From positions 4,526,001 through 4,590,000 of the forward strand of contig CM074131.1 in the NCBI GenBank assembly GCA_037178625.1: a DNA stretch of 64,000 nucleotides, in the 5' to 3' direction. Shown in pieces: positions 10,204-20,219 of the stretch. The position numbers were made by a program, and so were the translations under genes. The DNA is from Skeletonema tropicum. Its lineage: Eukaryota; Bacillariophyta; Thalassiosirophyceae; Thalassiosirales; Thalassiosiraceae. Positions within the stretch are counted from its first letter, which is position 1. Every line of letters starts with the position of its first letter. Under the pieces are notes generated by a model. That model made no database searches and was not told where the DNA came from. It saw nothing but the letters and a program-made list of their open reading frames with translations.

Positions 10204-10432
10204 TCATTTCTTTCTACAGCCGTCACAGATAAATTTGCTGCAGCATTCCATATGGATATGGGCGTTTTTCTCCGGATGGATGGGTAGCGGCAACAAACAG
10301 ATCGGACAGTCACCAAAGCTGTTCCTCTCAGGCTGCTTGAATAAAATTTCGTCATGTACTGCCGTCAACTTCTTTGATGCCGCCGGATGCGGATGCACAA
10401 TGCACCGTATCACTTTCTACTTCTGTGTTCAT
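10204..10432 (-). pseudogene. RING-like zinc-finger fragment, unit C (frameshifted)
   Basis: Same broken arrangement as in units A and B, with the QPERNS version. No sign of an intact reading frame from the ATG at 10432 to the CPIC motif. Confidence 0.5.
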
Positions 10433-10486
10433 CTTTGCTGTCGTAGCACGGCATGAAGAGATGATACGCAATAGCAATACGCAAGC

Positions 10487-10535
<49 letters not shown>

Positions 10536-10614
10536 TAGAAAGGCGGTCGGTCGGTCGGTACATAGCGGTAAGTTGTTGTCAACAGAAGTTGAAGTTCAAG
10601 TTGCTGATGTAATA

Positions 10615-10995
10615 GAGCGTCCTTAATAGTCTTACTTACGCAAATTTGGATTTCCTTTAATTTTTACTTACGCAAATTTGGGTTCGCAAGATTTGTTACG
10701 CTTTTGTGACTTGAGGAGCGCAGTACCGTACCGCCCACCGGCCCACCGCCCGAAGGGAACCCTAATTCAGGGAGCACCCCCGGCGCCCCCCTCTTTACTT
10801 GCGTAAAAAAACAGGGATATTAGTTCCTACGCCCAAGAGTTGTCTTACTTACTTACGCAAAAGTTCGATTTTGCGTAAGTAAGTTTGCAATTTCTTTTAT
10901 CTTACTTACGCAAAACGTCATCAAAAAATTCCACAACTCACAACTGACGTCATTTCGTTCAATTTTTTGCGTAAGTAAGACTGTTAAGGACGCTC
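10615..10995. mobile_element. MITE-like element, unit C
   Basis: 381 bp, inverted ends as in the first two units. The fourth unit lacks the element: after GATGTAAT near 13075 the sequence is unrelated, so the array seems to end at this point. Confidence 0.65.
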
Positions 10996-11158
10996 CTAGG
11001 GATGACCTAAACTGCTTTGTTGCTATTTTTCAACTAGAGATTTATCAGCACAAATATATTGGGGATAACCTAATCAAATCGTCACCAGCCCATTCTTTTA
11101 TGTGCCCTGTTGACACCCACGTGACACTGGCATCAAAATTCTGACATTCTTGACTAGT

Positions 11159-11361
11159 CCGTTCTCACGCACAAAGAAAAACACAAGCTGGAACCGTTCT
11201 CACAAAGAAAAACACAAGCTGGAACCGTTCTCACAAAGAAAAACACAAGCTGGAACCATTCTCACAAAGAAAAACACAAGCTGGAACCGTTCTCACAAAG
11301 AAAAACACAAGCTGGAACCGTTCTCACAAAGAAAAACACAAGCTGGAACCATTCTCACCAA
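11159..11361 (+). repeat. 31-bp minisatellite upstream of copy D
   Basis: Same structure as the arrays before copies B and C, with the CACGTG-containing block just upstream (about 11109-11158). Confidence 0.85.
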
Positions 11362-11490
11362 ACTAAAACACAGGTGTGAACCAGAAACACGGTTAAGGTT
11401 TCTGTTATGTACTCCGAGGATTCGTTTTATTTGACGCATAAATTTGAATCCGCTTCAGATCAAACACCTCTCTTAACACACATATCAACT

Positions 11491-12484
11491 ATGAAGGTCA
11501 TCAAGATCGCCTCTCTCTCGCTCCTTGCGCTTGCTGGCAATTCCGTCGATGGTAAGCGTCTGAAATAATTTTGGGAGTGTATCATCGTATTCATTTTGTG
11601 AGGTGATTTATTGCTGCTCTGCTGACCTGACCCTCCGACACTTCTCATTCACTCACACACTCATGTTGTGTTTTACTTTTCTTCCAGCTGCTTCTTATTT
11701 CCCCCAATTCAGCAGCATTTGCAACGAAGTCTTGAACAAACTCCTAGTGTGTGTTGGCAGCAACGACAGCTTAGGATTGGCCATAGCTGGTGAAAAAGCC
11801 TACGAGTGCCTCGAAGCTGCTGCGGATGACGCCGCTAAACCAGCATGTCTTAAGCCTTTGTTCGACATCGCTGAAAAAGAATCTTGTGACCCTCGAAAGA
11901 TCAGATTTGGCAAATGGAAATGTCGTGTCAAGGATATTTCTGCCAATCTCGAGGACGCAGCTGCCCTCTTGGAAGACAAAGAGGAGGACAAATTCATCGC
12001 CGTCGACGGTAAGTGTATGCGTCTGAGATGTTTGGGGGGTGTATCATCATTTATCCTTTTGTGGGGTGCACAAGCACAATTGCCTCTTCTTCTTCTCCTC
12101 TACCTCTACATCCTCGTCACATTATGTTTTTTTGCTGCTTCGCTGACCCGACCCTTCTCATTCACTCACTTACTCATGTTGTTATCTTTTACTTTTCTTC
12201 CAGCTGCTTTGCCTGAAGTCAGCGAGTTTGGAGATCTCGCCTTTGACGTTTTCGAGGATATTTCTGCCGATCTTAAGGATGGTGAGTTCTTTGTATGTTT
12301 GCTTTTTGTCTGATAGCGGATATTGAATAATGTGACTTCCTCGTAATATGATGATGATGTTTTCGGGTGCATGTCTCTCTTCCACTCTAACATTCGTGCA
12401 TTACTGCTCTTAAATTCTCTTCTGTTCGAAGAGCTTGAGCTCGATACTAAAGCTTATGCGTCCAAACTCCGTGGCCGCCAGTAA
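11491..12484 (+). CDS. Secreted six-cysteine protein, copy D (4 exons, 170 aa)
   Basis: Exons 11491-11551, 11688-12008, 12204-12281 and 12432-12484. The protein matches copy C, including DPRKIRFGKWKC in exon 2, with the same signal peptide and six cysteines. Introns carry the copy C differences (for example a T run in intron 2 where copy B has TTTATT). C and D are therefore each other's closest copies. Confidence 0.8.
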
Positions 12485-12675
12485 AGAGATTACTGCTGCA
12501 ATGAGAATGAGCATGTTGGGGGACAGATATAATAAACGACACTACTACCGTGTGAAGACTTTGGCATTTTGGCTACTCAGTTGTTTCCATTTTCACTGCT
12601 TTGGCTATAGTATTTGAAGTATTCTACGAACTAAATATTAGCGTCGCTATCTATTAGGTACCACTGTCTTTAGAG

Positions 12676-12904
12676 TCATTTCTTTCTACAGCCGTCACAG
12701 ATAAATTTGCTGCAGCATTCCATATGGATATGGGCGTTTTTCTCCGGATGGATGGGTAGCGGCAACAAACAGATCGGACAGTCACCAAAGCTGTTGCTCT
12801 CAGGCTGCTTGAATAAAATTTCGTCATGTACTGCCGTCAACTTCTTTGATGCCGCCGGATGCGGATGCACAATGCACCGTATCACTTTCTACTTCTGTGT
12901 TCAT
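12676..12904 (-). pseudogene. RING-like zinc-finger fragment, unit D (frameshifted)
   Basis: Fourth copy of the broken finger fragment. It has the QPESNS version of unit A, although the neighbouring secreted gene is of the C/D type, which points to exchange between units. Confidence 0.5.
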
Positions 12905-12958
12905 CTTTGCTGTCGTAGCACGGCATGAAGAGATGATACGCAATAGCAATACGCAAGC

Positions 12959-12997
<39 letters not shown>

Positions 12998-13292
12998 TAG
13001 AAAGGCGGTCGGTCGGTCGGTACATAGCGGTAAGTTGTTGTCAACAGAAGTTGAAGTTCAAGTTGCTGATGTAATGTCGGCCGGATGGATGGAGTTAGCA
13101 TTTTGGATGGAGGTGCGTCATTATAGTGGTCACCCAGAATGAATACGAATATATGCGAAAAATATTGTAAATCTAAACATAATTACAGTCACAGACCATT
13201 GATAATAATATATATAGTATTTTACAGAATAAACAACAATTTATATTTGATGGGGTGAGCACTGCGCTCCCATTGTCATGGTTCATGCATGA

Positions 13293-14456
13293 ATGACTTC
13301 GTACTTCGTCGAAGCTTCGTCGATCGAGCATCTCGCTCGCATGTCGCATGGCATAAAAGTAAAACCATCTCCCTATCAACTATCAATGCAATTAACAAGG
13401 AGAAGAAGCGCCGCAATGGCACTTGTACTGTCATCATCTATTCAGAGGAGTGTCCCCGCTGCTGCGCTTCAAGCCGCAGCAGCATTCAATCAACATAGCC
13501 GCAGAAATAATGGTGTGCGTCACAAACACCATCGCCTGAAAAGTTCCACAACTTGTCGCGATGATGATCCATCACTCACAAACGAAGCAACATGCTACAA
13601 ACACCTGAAACGATCTCGTCCCATTCGTATCAAGGCCAAAGCATTGCATCCATCCGAAGCGGCGGCTACAAAAGCTACTCTAGGAAACGACGAAAAACTC
13701 ATTCACTTCCAGCGGCATGGTCAAGGAACGCACAATCAGCTCTACAAAGAATGGACTGACCGTACCGGAATTCCAATCGACCTCTCAGAAACCAACCCTG
13801 AATTGAATCCATTATTGCTACCTGATATTATTGATGCTCCATTAACTGACAAGGGGCGTAATCAATGCAGACAGCAGCGAGTAGATAAGAGTGGGTATTT
13901 GGGGGGAGTGGAGTTGATTGTGGTTAGTCCATTAGTTCGAGCTTTGGAGACTGCTTGCATCACGTTTGATGAACATTTACCATCCTCAAACAAGAGAGAT
14001 GATGAAGAAGGAGTGAGATGGATAGCACACGAGGGGATACGTGAAGAATTGGGATTATTACTATGCAATCAACGTCGACCATTGAAAGAGACGCAATTGG
14101 AGTTTCCTCATGTTGATTTTTCATTACTGGCACTGAATGATAGAGAGAATGATGAAGATTTGTATTGGAAGCAATACTCTGAACGTACTGTGACGAATGA
14201 CACTGATGGTACTCCGCAACGTGAAAGTATGGAGGACATGTCACACAGAGCTTATGATTTTCTAGTGGAGTATTTGTGTCGTCGACCCGAAAGGGAGATT
14301 GCTGTGGTTGGTCATTCTGCTTGGTTGCTTGCCATGACGAATGCAGTTTTAGAGTTTGAGGAGGGTAGTGAGGATGTAGAAGAATTTGGAACGATGTTTG
14401 GTCAGGCTGAGTTGAGATCGGCTACTTTAACTTTTACTGAGAATAACTCTGATTGA
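13293..14456 (+). CDS. Histidine-phosphatase superfamily (phosphoglycerate-mutase-like) protein
   Basis: A single-exon ORF of 387 codons. The catalytic signature RHGQGTHN is at residues 141-148 (nucleophile H142), SPLVRALET at 212-220, EGIREELG at 247-254 and GHSAW at 340-344 (second catalytic histidine H341). This order defines the phosphoglycerate-mutase-like branch. The substrate cannot be told; many eukaryotic members act on sugar phosphates or small phosphoesters. The first 130 residues are poorly ordered. An internal ATG at 13416 begins MALVLSSSIQRSVPAAA, which looks like an organelle-targeting presequence and may be the true start. It converges tail to tail with the amidotransferase-like gene, 167 bp away. 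An A/T-rich stretch near 13205 could hold the promoter. Confidence 0.85.
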   Translation: MTSYFVEASSIEHLARMSHGIKVKPSPYQLSMQLTRRRSAAMALVLSSSIQRSVPAAALQAAAAFNQHSRRNNGVRHKHHRLKSSTTCRDDDPSLTNEATCYKHLKRSRPIRIKAKALHPSEAAATKATLGNDEKLIHFQRHGQGTHNQLYKEWTDRTGIPIDLSETNPELNPLLLPDIIDAPLTDKGRNQCRQQRVDKSGYLGGVELIVVSPLVRALETACITFDEHLPSSNKRDDEEGVRWIAHEGIREELGLLLCNQRRPLKETQLEFPHVDFSLLALNDRENDEDLYWKQYSERTVTNDTDGTPQRESMEDMSHRAYDFLVEYLCRRPEREIAVVGHSAWLLAMTNAVLEFEEGSEDVEEFGTMFGQAELRSATLTFTENNSD

Positions 14457-14623
14457 TTCGCAATTATTCGTTTCATTATTGTACTCAACCGCCCAAGAAA
14501 GCAATAACTTGATGGAATTAAGTATGTGATAGCAAACCGCTATCTAATATATTTATGTCTAAGGCACTCTATCCTAAATCTAATCCTTTTGCCCCTATAG
14601 CATTCCCCTCATTTGCATTCTCC

Positions 14624-17600
14624 TCATTTCCCCTCACTAGTAATAGCGACCTGCCCCCTCTTCTTCATCGAATATTTTCTCCAAGTCCTTGCGATCAAGG
14701 CAACTGAGCTTTCAATCTTGAGCATGAGTCTTAATTCTTCAATCCTTTCCCGGACATCTGCCCCGCTAACGGGGCTCGCAGTTGATGCAATTCTCATGAT
14801 GGAGTGTGTCCGATCCATTCGATAACCCCAGTATCCAAAGGAGATTTTTGGGAAGAAAGTCTGAACGCGCATTCCCATTTGATGAAACATTACCGTCATC
14901 GCCATAAATCTCTGCATGCTCGCAATTCGTGACTCGTACAATTCCATGCTAAAGTGCTGGCTTTGTGACATGGCCAACGAGCTGACACCAGGATTGAGGG
15001 AATGTTTTCGCAGCTCTTCTCCAAAATACCTTTCTTTTGATGCTTGAACTTGAGTCAATCCGCGACTATCACGATTTTTGACTGTGAGTTCACTAACTAG
15101 GTTTGGCATTTGTGACACTGGAGAGGGGAACGAGCATGGGAGTTAACATGTAAGTATCGCATTCATTTGATAGAGAAAAGCAGTACATACTCAAACACTC
15201 ACCTTTTACAAACTCATCAAATTGGAGCATTCCGTCATCATCGATATCAGCTTCTGCAAAGAGTCGATGCAGGTGCTCCTCTGAAAGGTTTGGGTCCTTC
15301 TTTTGGTACGCAGCAATAAATTCTTCCACTCCTATCACACCATTTCCATCAGAATCGATTTCATTAAATAGACGCCTAGCATTTTCAATTCCTTGTCGAC
15401 TGTGCAATTAAAAGCAGGCTATGTTAGGACATAAAGATGGTATAAATTACGTCAACGCTGTTGAGACAAAACTCACTCCTTGATCATCGTTTCAACTGCA
15501 CGAAATACATCTGCTGTTTCGCTTCTCTTCTTACGAGCTTGTTTTTCTAAATCCACGTATGCCCCGAGTAGGGATGCGCTTGAACGAGCAGTCTTTGCTT
15601 TACGGGAACGAGAAAGAGACAGCTCTAAAAAGCCACTACTGCCATCTTTCTTCAGTGGAAAGAAAGATGCCGCCCTCTCGTAGAATGTACGTCCCCTAAT
15701 CACTGGATTCTCTTCGCTATTCTTAGCCTTTCTTTGTCGGACCAAATCTTCCTCAGCATCTATGTCGTCTAGAACCTTTTCACTCAAAAATAGTGGTCGA
15801 TGGCTAAAATAGGGGAAGGGTTAACAACATAGACGAGCTGACATTATCTTCTCACGATTATTATGTGGGTATTGACTTACCTCTTCAGATAGATCGCATG
15901 TTTACTGAGCGGGAGCTTGGATTTGTTGTGCCCGATCGTAATGCTCTCACATGTTCCACCAATGCTTTGGATGGAACTGGCTTGGTTAACTGAGAGACAT
16001 GTTGAAGCTTCAAGAGATGTAAGAGCTGGTAACCTTCCGTCAGGTCGTCCACAAACAAGCAACGATCCTCTTACAACTCGATGCGTGTGCCTGTGGACTA
16101 AATGATCAGCTGGATTGGCAGACAACACGTTCAAGCCAGCAATACTGTATGAACACGCGAATATCTTACTCAAAAAAGCGTCCGCGCATTGAGAGACCCA
16201 TGGGCAGTCTCCAATTACCACGGTACGGCCAACCATGCGATGTCTTAGATTTCTTCCCTGAATTATCCTGAGAATTGTGATGTTGATTTGTGGGAGCCAA
16301 AAGTAAAGGCAAGCATCCAGGAATCGTACAATGTAAAATGCCCAATGACTACTGTGAAGCCCTGATGCAGACGCAAGGCCACTAATTAATGGCCATCCGC
16401 TCGTAACAGTAACCATAACATAAATGAAACTCATAATGTAAGCTTTTGGTACCTCAAGTATGTGATCAGCCCAAAGATCTCCAGCAGACCTCAATTCTTG
16501 CACCGTCTTGCACCGTCTCTCGTGGAGTTCACCTCCATGTTTGTCAACACAAACTATTTCTTCGAGTGCTCTGATATTCTCTTTTGGGTACAAAGAACGG
16601 ACAATGAGGTGAGATATCTACCAGCTCTAACAGTCATAAGAAATGAATGGTTCATAAGAACTTACCTTGATTGCACCTTTCGAGGATTTGTAGATCTAGC
16701 TCAGTAATGATCGCTCCACTGACATGACGGAAAGAAGGTTCACTGATGATAGAAACACAAATATGTTCGAAGATATTGGTCAACAACTGGTGCGTTGCGA
16801 CGACGCTCACACTACATGGCTCAGCTGGACGTACTCCAACCCCAGTACTAAAAATTCGGCTCGATAGCAAGTCATCACTGTACATCGATCTAAGCTGCTT
16901 CCCCACCTGCGTGTCCCACTCGCTGGTAACGGCAAATATGGACGAAGAGAAGCTCTGGAGCAAGTTGGAGCATGCAAGGGGTCCAAACGTTCCCCCACTG
17001 TGCGATATAATCATGACAATTGGACTGTTCTTAATCTCCATAGTCTTCTGAGAGTACGGAAATCCCGTGCAGGGCATAACAAGCTCTTGTCCGAATAAAC
17101 CAAGTAATTTGTTTGACGAGACTGCCCTGATGAAGAGATACGGGAAGGCCTTCTGCAAATCACTCACAAACTGCTCTGCGACCCACAAACTCACTTCACA
17201 TCCAGTTACAAGGATATCAATCTGTGCTCCATGACTCTTGATGCTGCCATCTGCTCGACCTTTCATTCTCTCTCGAATACAATTCGCAAGATTCCAAGCT
17301 GTCATTCGATTCAACCCCACAGTACGCCAATCTTGTTGAATATCATTACAGATACGAGGAATGTCACGAATATCAGCCAGTACTGGATCCTCAACATCGT
17401 CAAGCAAAGGCTTGATAAATTCATTGTTTTCAAGAAGGGTGAGACGCTTTGAGAGTTGCTTCGTCTGAGCGTTCGTACTCTGTTGTAAAAGCACAACATT
17501 TACACTCCCATTCATGAGCTTTTCAACTTGTAGATTCCTGTTGGGAGGAGAGATGGCAGGCTCGGCATCACTTGCATAACCCCAGTCAAGGAGGGCGATC

Positions 17601-18254
17601 TCCCCTCCAAGATCATCCAAATCCAGTCGCACTGCATTGTGACTTTCGTCAAAGCTACTATGCACCAAAGAGCCTCCAGGATTTTCATAGTTAAGCCCCG
17701 CCTATAAAACAAAGGCAAAGGGAGGAAATATACCAACGTTAGGAAGAATAAGTCTGAGGACATGCGACATAGATAGGATACGACCATTACACTACACTCA
17801 CCTTGACAGCAGCTTGCTCGGACCCATAACAAATCAACCCCTTCCGAGGGTAGAACGCAATCGACATCGTTTGACCACGAGCAGCAAAACAAACCTGCCT
17901 ATGCGCATCAATCGACGAAGAAACCATAATACCAAAGCTCCCCTTTGCATCCTCCAGAAAGATTCGTGTCGAGTGAAGCAAATCATTATCGAAGAAGGCA
18001 TCCACCGTAGCACGAACGAAGAGTGCCAACTCATCGTCTTCTGTATCCGATGAGACAAACTTTGCCAATGTTGCCATGACAGATGATGCTCCACGCTGCT
18101 GCTTTCGACGAAACGACGCATCGAGGAAGTTAGTCGTATTCTCAATCGGCGGAGTAGCGTCCAATTGTCCAGCACGGAGACGCTCGGCCACAATTGATGC
18201 AAGCCATGCACGTCTATCCGAGTTGGAGCTAATATCTTCCAAAGTTATCAGCCC
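14624..18254 (-). pseudogene. GATase/SIS/EF-hand fusion gene, 3' fragment (separated by LTR-RT2)
   Basis: The 3' two-thirds of a gene whose 5' end lies at 28266-29517. Exons (minus strand): 18254-17802, 17701-16666, 16580-15881, 15803-15477, 15399-15203 and 15117-14624; I checked that phases join in frame at every border. The first exon ends the type 2 glutamine amidotransferase domain (FAARGQTMSIAFYPRKG, then GSEQAAVK). The second carries a SIS-like sugar-isomerase fold (ILVTGCEVS, then IISHSGGTFGP and VTSEWDTQVG). The third has two or more hydrophobic helices (AYIMSFIYVMVTVTSGW and a following one). The sixth piece holds two EF-hands (DSDGNGVIGVEEF, DIDDDGMLQFDEF). The layout suggests a calcium-responsive, membrane-bound GlmS relative; whether it makes glucosamine-6-phosphate is unknown. 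Confidence 0.8.
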
Positions 18255-18616
18255 TGACGAACGGGAGCTTGGACAAGGCTTGGATATGGATTCTAGTACT
18301 TGCTGGTACGGCATTGAGATATGTATCTTTGAGGGTAGGTACGACACGTATGAGGGGCAGAGAAGTTCTCGGCACTTCCGAAGAGGTTTTAAGCAGCAAA
18401 AGATATCAGAGAGAGGCATTTTGGAGGGAAAACTCCAACAATGACGATCGTATCCAAGATAAGGATGTTTCTTGGATGATTGTTTTCCATGATAAGGAAA
18501 GCTTACAATTCGAATTCTAAAGTAAACGCAAGTTAACAAACGACCAAGTGTGGTAACGCATGAATTAGCTCCTAGCAAGGGCTTTAGCTGGGGTCAGGGT
18601 TTGACACCATCTGTCA
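18255..18616 (+). repeat. 5' LTR of LTR-RT2 (362 bp)
   Basis: Starts TG, ends CA, repeated at 27883-28265. Compared with the 3' LTR it lacks one copy of a 21-bp block starting GACGATCGTATCC and has A for G near 18391; no other difference noticed. Confidence 0.93.
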
Positions 18617-19091
18617 GATTTCCAGTCGTCGGATTCTACTTTTATTCCATTACGGAATCGAGTGAGCCGACTGCTGCCTTCGCACCTACGACATCCCTAC
18701 TCCCATCGATTTGAGGACCCCGTGTGTGTGACTCCGCGTTGCACCCTGTAAGCGATCTATTGGACAAAGTGAGTACATGACCGTGGCAAAGCGGTGAAGT
18801 GTGTAAATCAGCTCAAGACTATCTCAATTACTACCGAAGAGCTTCGGTGAGATTTGTTCGGAAATTCCCCAACCTGACTCCGTGTTGGAAATAAGGAATA
18901 AAGATTCCTGTGCTCTTCATTAGCGAGGAGAGGCAGAATCGGCAGCGTGAACTGCGGGTGACTCCGTGTTGCCCTAAGCACATCAGCAAGTGCAACCCTG
19001 TAATTTCCTAATAGTGTATTGAACGGTTGATAAATACTTATTGGGCATATCAAAAATTTATTACAGTTTGATTTCGGCGCAGTTTTGAATC
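18617..19091 (+). other. LTR-RT2 leader
   Basis: Between the 5' LTR and the first ORF. No gene seen. The bases right after the LTR (GATTTCCAGTCG) should hold the primer-binding site, but I could not match them to a particular tRNA. Two GTGACTCCG(C/T)GTTGC blocks (about 18728 and 18959) repeat. Confidence 0.4.
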
Positions 19092-20219
19092 GTGAAGAAG
19101 GCCACTTTTGAAGAGATACTCAAGTACATCCTCCGAGGTGAGCTAGACGATGATGGGTTTGTAGAAGACGTCATCGCTGATCGTAGCATGAATACGTTCA
19201 GGGATTTTCTAGAAAGTATCGATGATTTAAACGAGGTGAATAGTTTGAAGAACCGGAGTGGGGAGAAGATTGATGAAGACAGAGCGGGAATCCTTTACAG
19301 GGCCGCTGAATATTTTGTGAAGCATTGCCCATACGGTTGGGAATATTATCTGGACGATGAATTTGATTTCCCATGGATGAAATTGGATGAAGCACCTCCT
19401 CATGACAACTACAAGGACAATATTTCAACACCTAACCTTGCATCGGACTGCAGCAACAACCGATTTCCTACGGCAGAAAAGTCCACCTTCTCAACAACTA
19501 CAACAAACCACAACTTCGACTTTATTGATGCACGTTCCAACTACGACAACATGAACTGTCTGTTGTTTTCCTCCGCTTCTAACATCACTGCTGTGCCCCG
19601 CCTGACAGTAGCAAAGCAAGCGTTTGAAGCGCAATCAAAACTGTTCGATAGAGGGATTCCATCTGTAGTTTCTCCAGCGAGCCTGATGGCCGCGAAGCAT
19701 TTCTTTGACGAGCAGTCAAAGCTCTTCGACAGAGGCAATCCATCCACAGACTTGATTTCGACTGGGTTGGCCGAGGCTGGTTTGGTTCATGAAGAGGCTC
19801 GATGCATCTTCAACTGTCGTTGCGGACAAATGCAATGTTGGGTTCGCAAGCATCTGGGAGGTTATCCCTATCTGTGTCAAGATTTAAAGGGCTGTCCCTT
19901 ACTATCTACCAGCTGCTTCCATCCCACTACGATCAGACTTGAGGCGATGTATCCTGATCTTGGTACATCTTATGTTCTAATAGAGGACACCTATTGGGGG
20001 ACGGCTACTGACGGAGATATTTGCATCCATCGTTGGCAACGACCGCATTGTGCATTTAATTATGAGCCTGCTTGCAAGTGGTACAGCGCCGTCAACTTCC
20101 TTCCAACAGCAATTGATATTCGTCAGCCTCTCCGCCTTCCCTTTGGTGATGACAACGATAAACACAATGATGTTGGTTTTGCAACAAATGAAGGTGTTAG
20201 AGCACAAGACTGTTCATGA
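19092..20219 (+). CDS. LTR-RT2 ORF1 (gag position), unknown
   Basis: An open frame of 375 codons from a GTG at 19092; the first ATG is at 19189. It lies where gag would be. There is no CCHC knuckle of the usual spacing, but a cysteine-rich stretch (CIFNCRCGQMQCW) occurs near residue 239. A degenerate internal repeat reads AKQAFEAQSKLFDRG and AKHFFDEQSKLFDRG. The N-terminal part is acidic. It overlaps ORF2 by 170 bases, with ORF2 in the +1 frame, the same relation as in LTR-RT1. Confidence 0.5.
   Translation: MKKATFEEILKYILRGELDDDGFVEDVIADRSMNTFRDFLESIDDLNEVNSLKNRSGEKIDEDRAGILYRAAEYFVKHCPYGWEYYLDDEFDFPWMKLDEAPPHDNYKDNISTPNLASDCSNNRFPTAEKSTFSTTTTNHNFDFIDARSNYDNMNCLLFSSASNITAVPRLTVAKQAFEAQSKLFDRGIPSVVSPASLMAAKHFFDEQSKLFDRGNPSTDLISTGLAEAGLVHEEARCIFNCRCGQMQCWVRKHLGGYPYLCQDLKGCPLLSTSCFHPTTIRLEAMYPDLGTSYVLIEDTYWGTATDGDICIHRWQRPHCAFNYEPACKWYSAVNFLPTAIDIRQPLRLPFGDDNDKHNDVGFATNEGVRAQDCS

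Larger units (their letters stand above)
4383..13075. repeat. Four-unit tandem duplication, period about 2.47 kb
   Basis: Equivalent points recur at 4378, 6849, 9318 and 11790 (spacings 2471, 2469, 2472). Each complete unit holds, in order: a 31-bp minisatellite, a four-exon secreted-protein gene, an antisense RING-like pseudogene, an AG dinucleotide run (about 5547-5586, 8017-8055, 10488-10528, 12958-12989) and, in the first three units, a 381-bp MITE-like element. Units A and B share one version of exon 2 (DPQRIDF), units C and D another (DPRKIRF). The array ends near 13075, where the sequence diverges just where the MITE would start. Confidence 0.9.
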
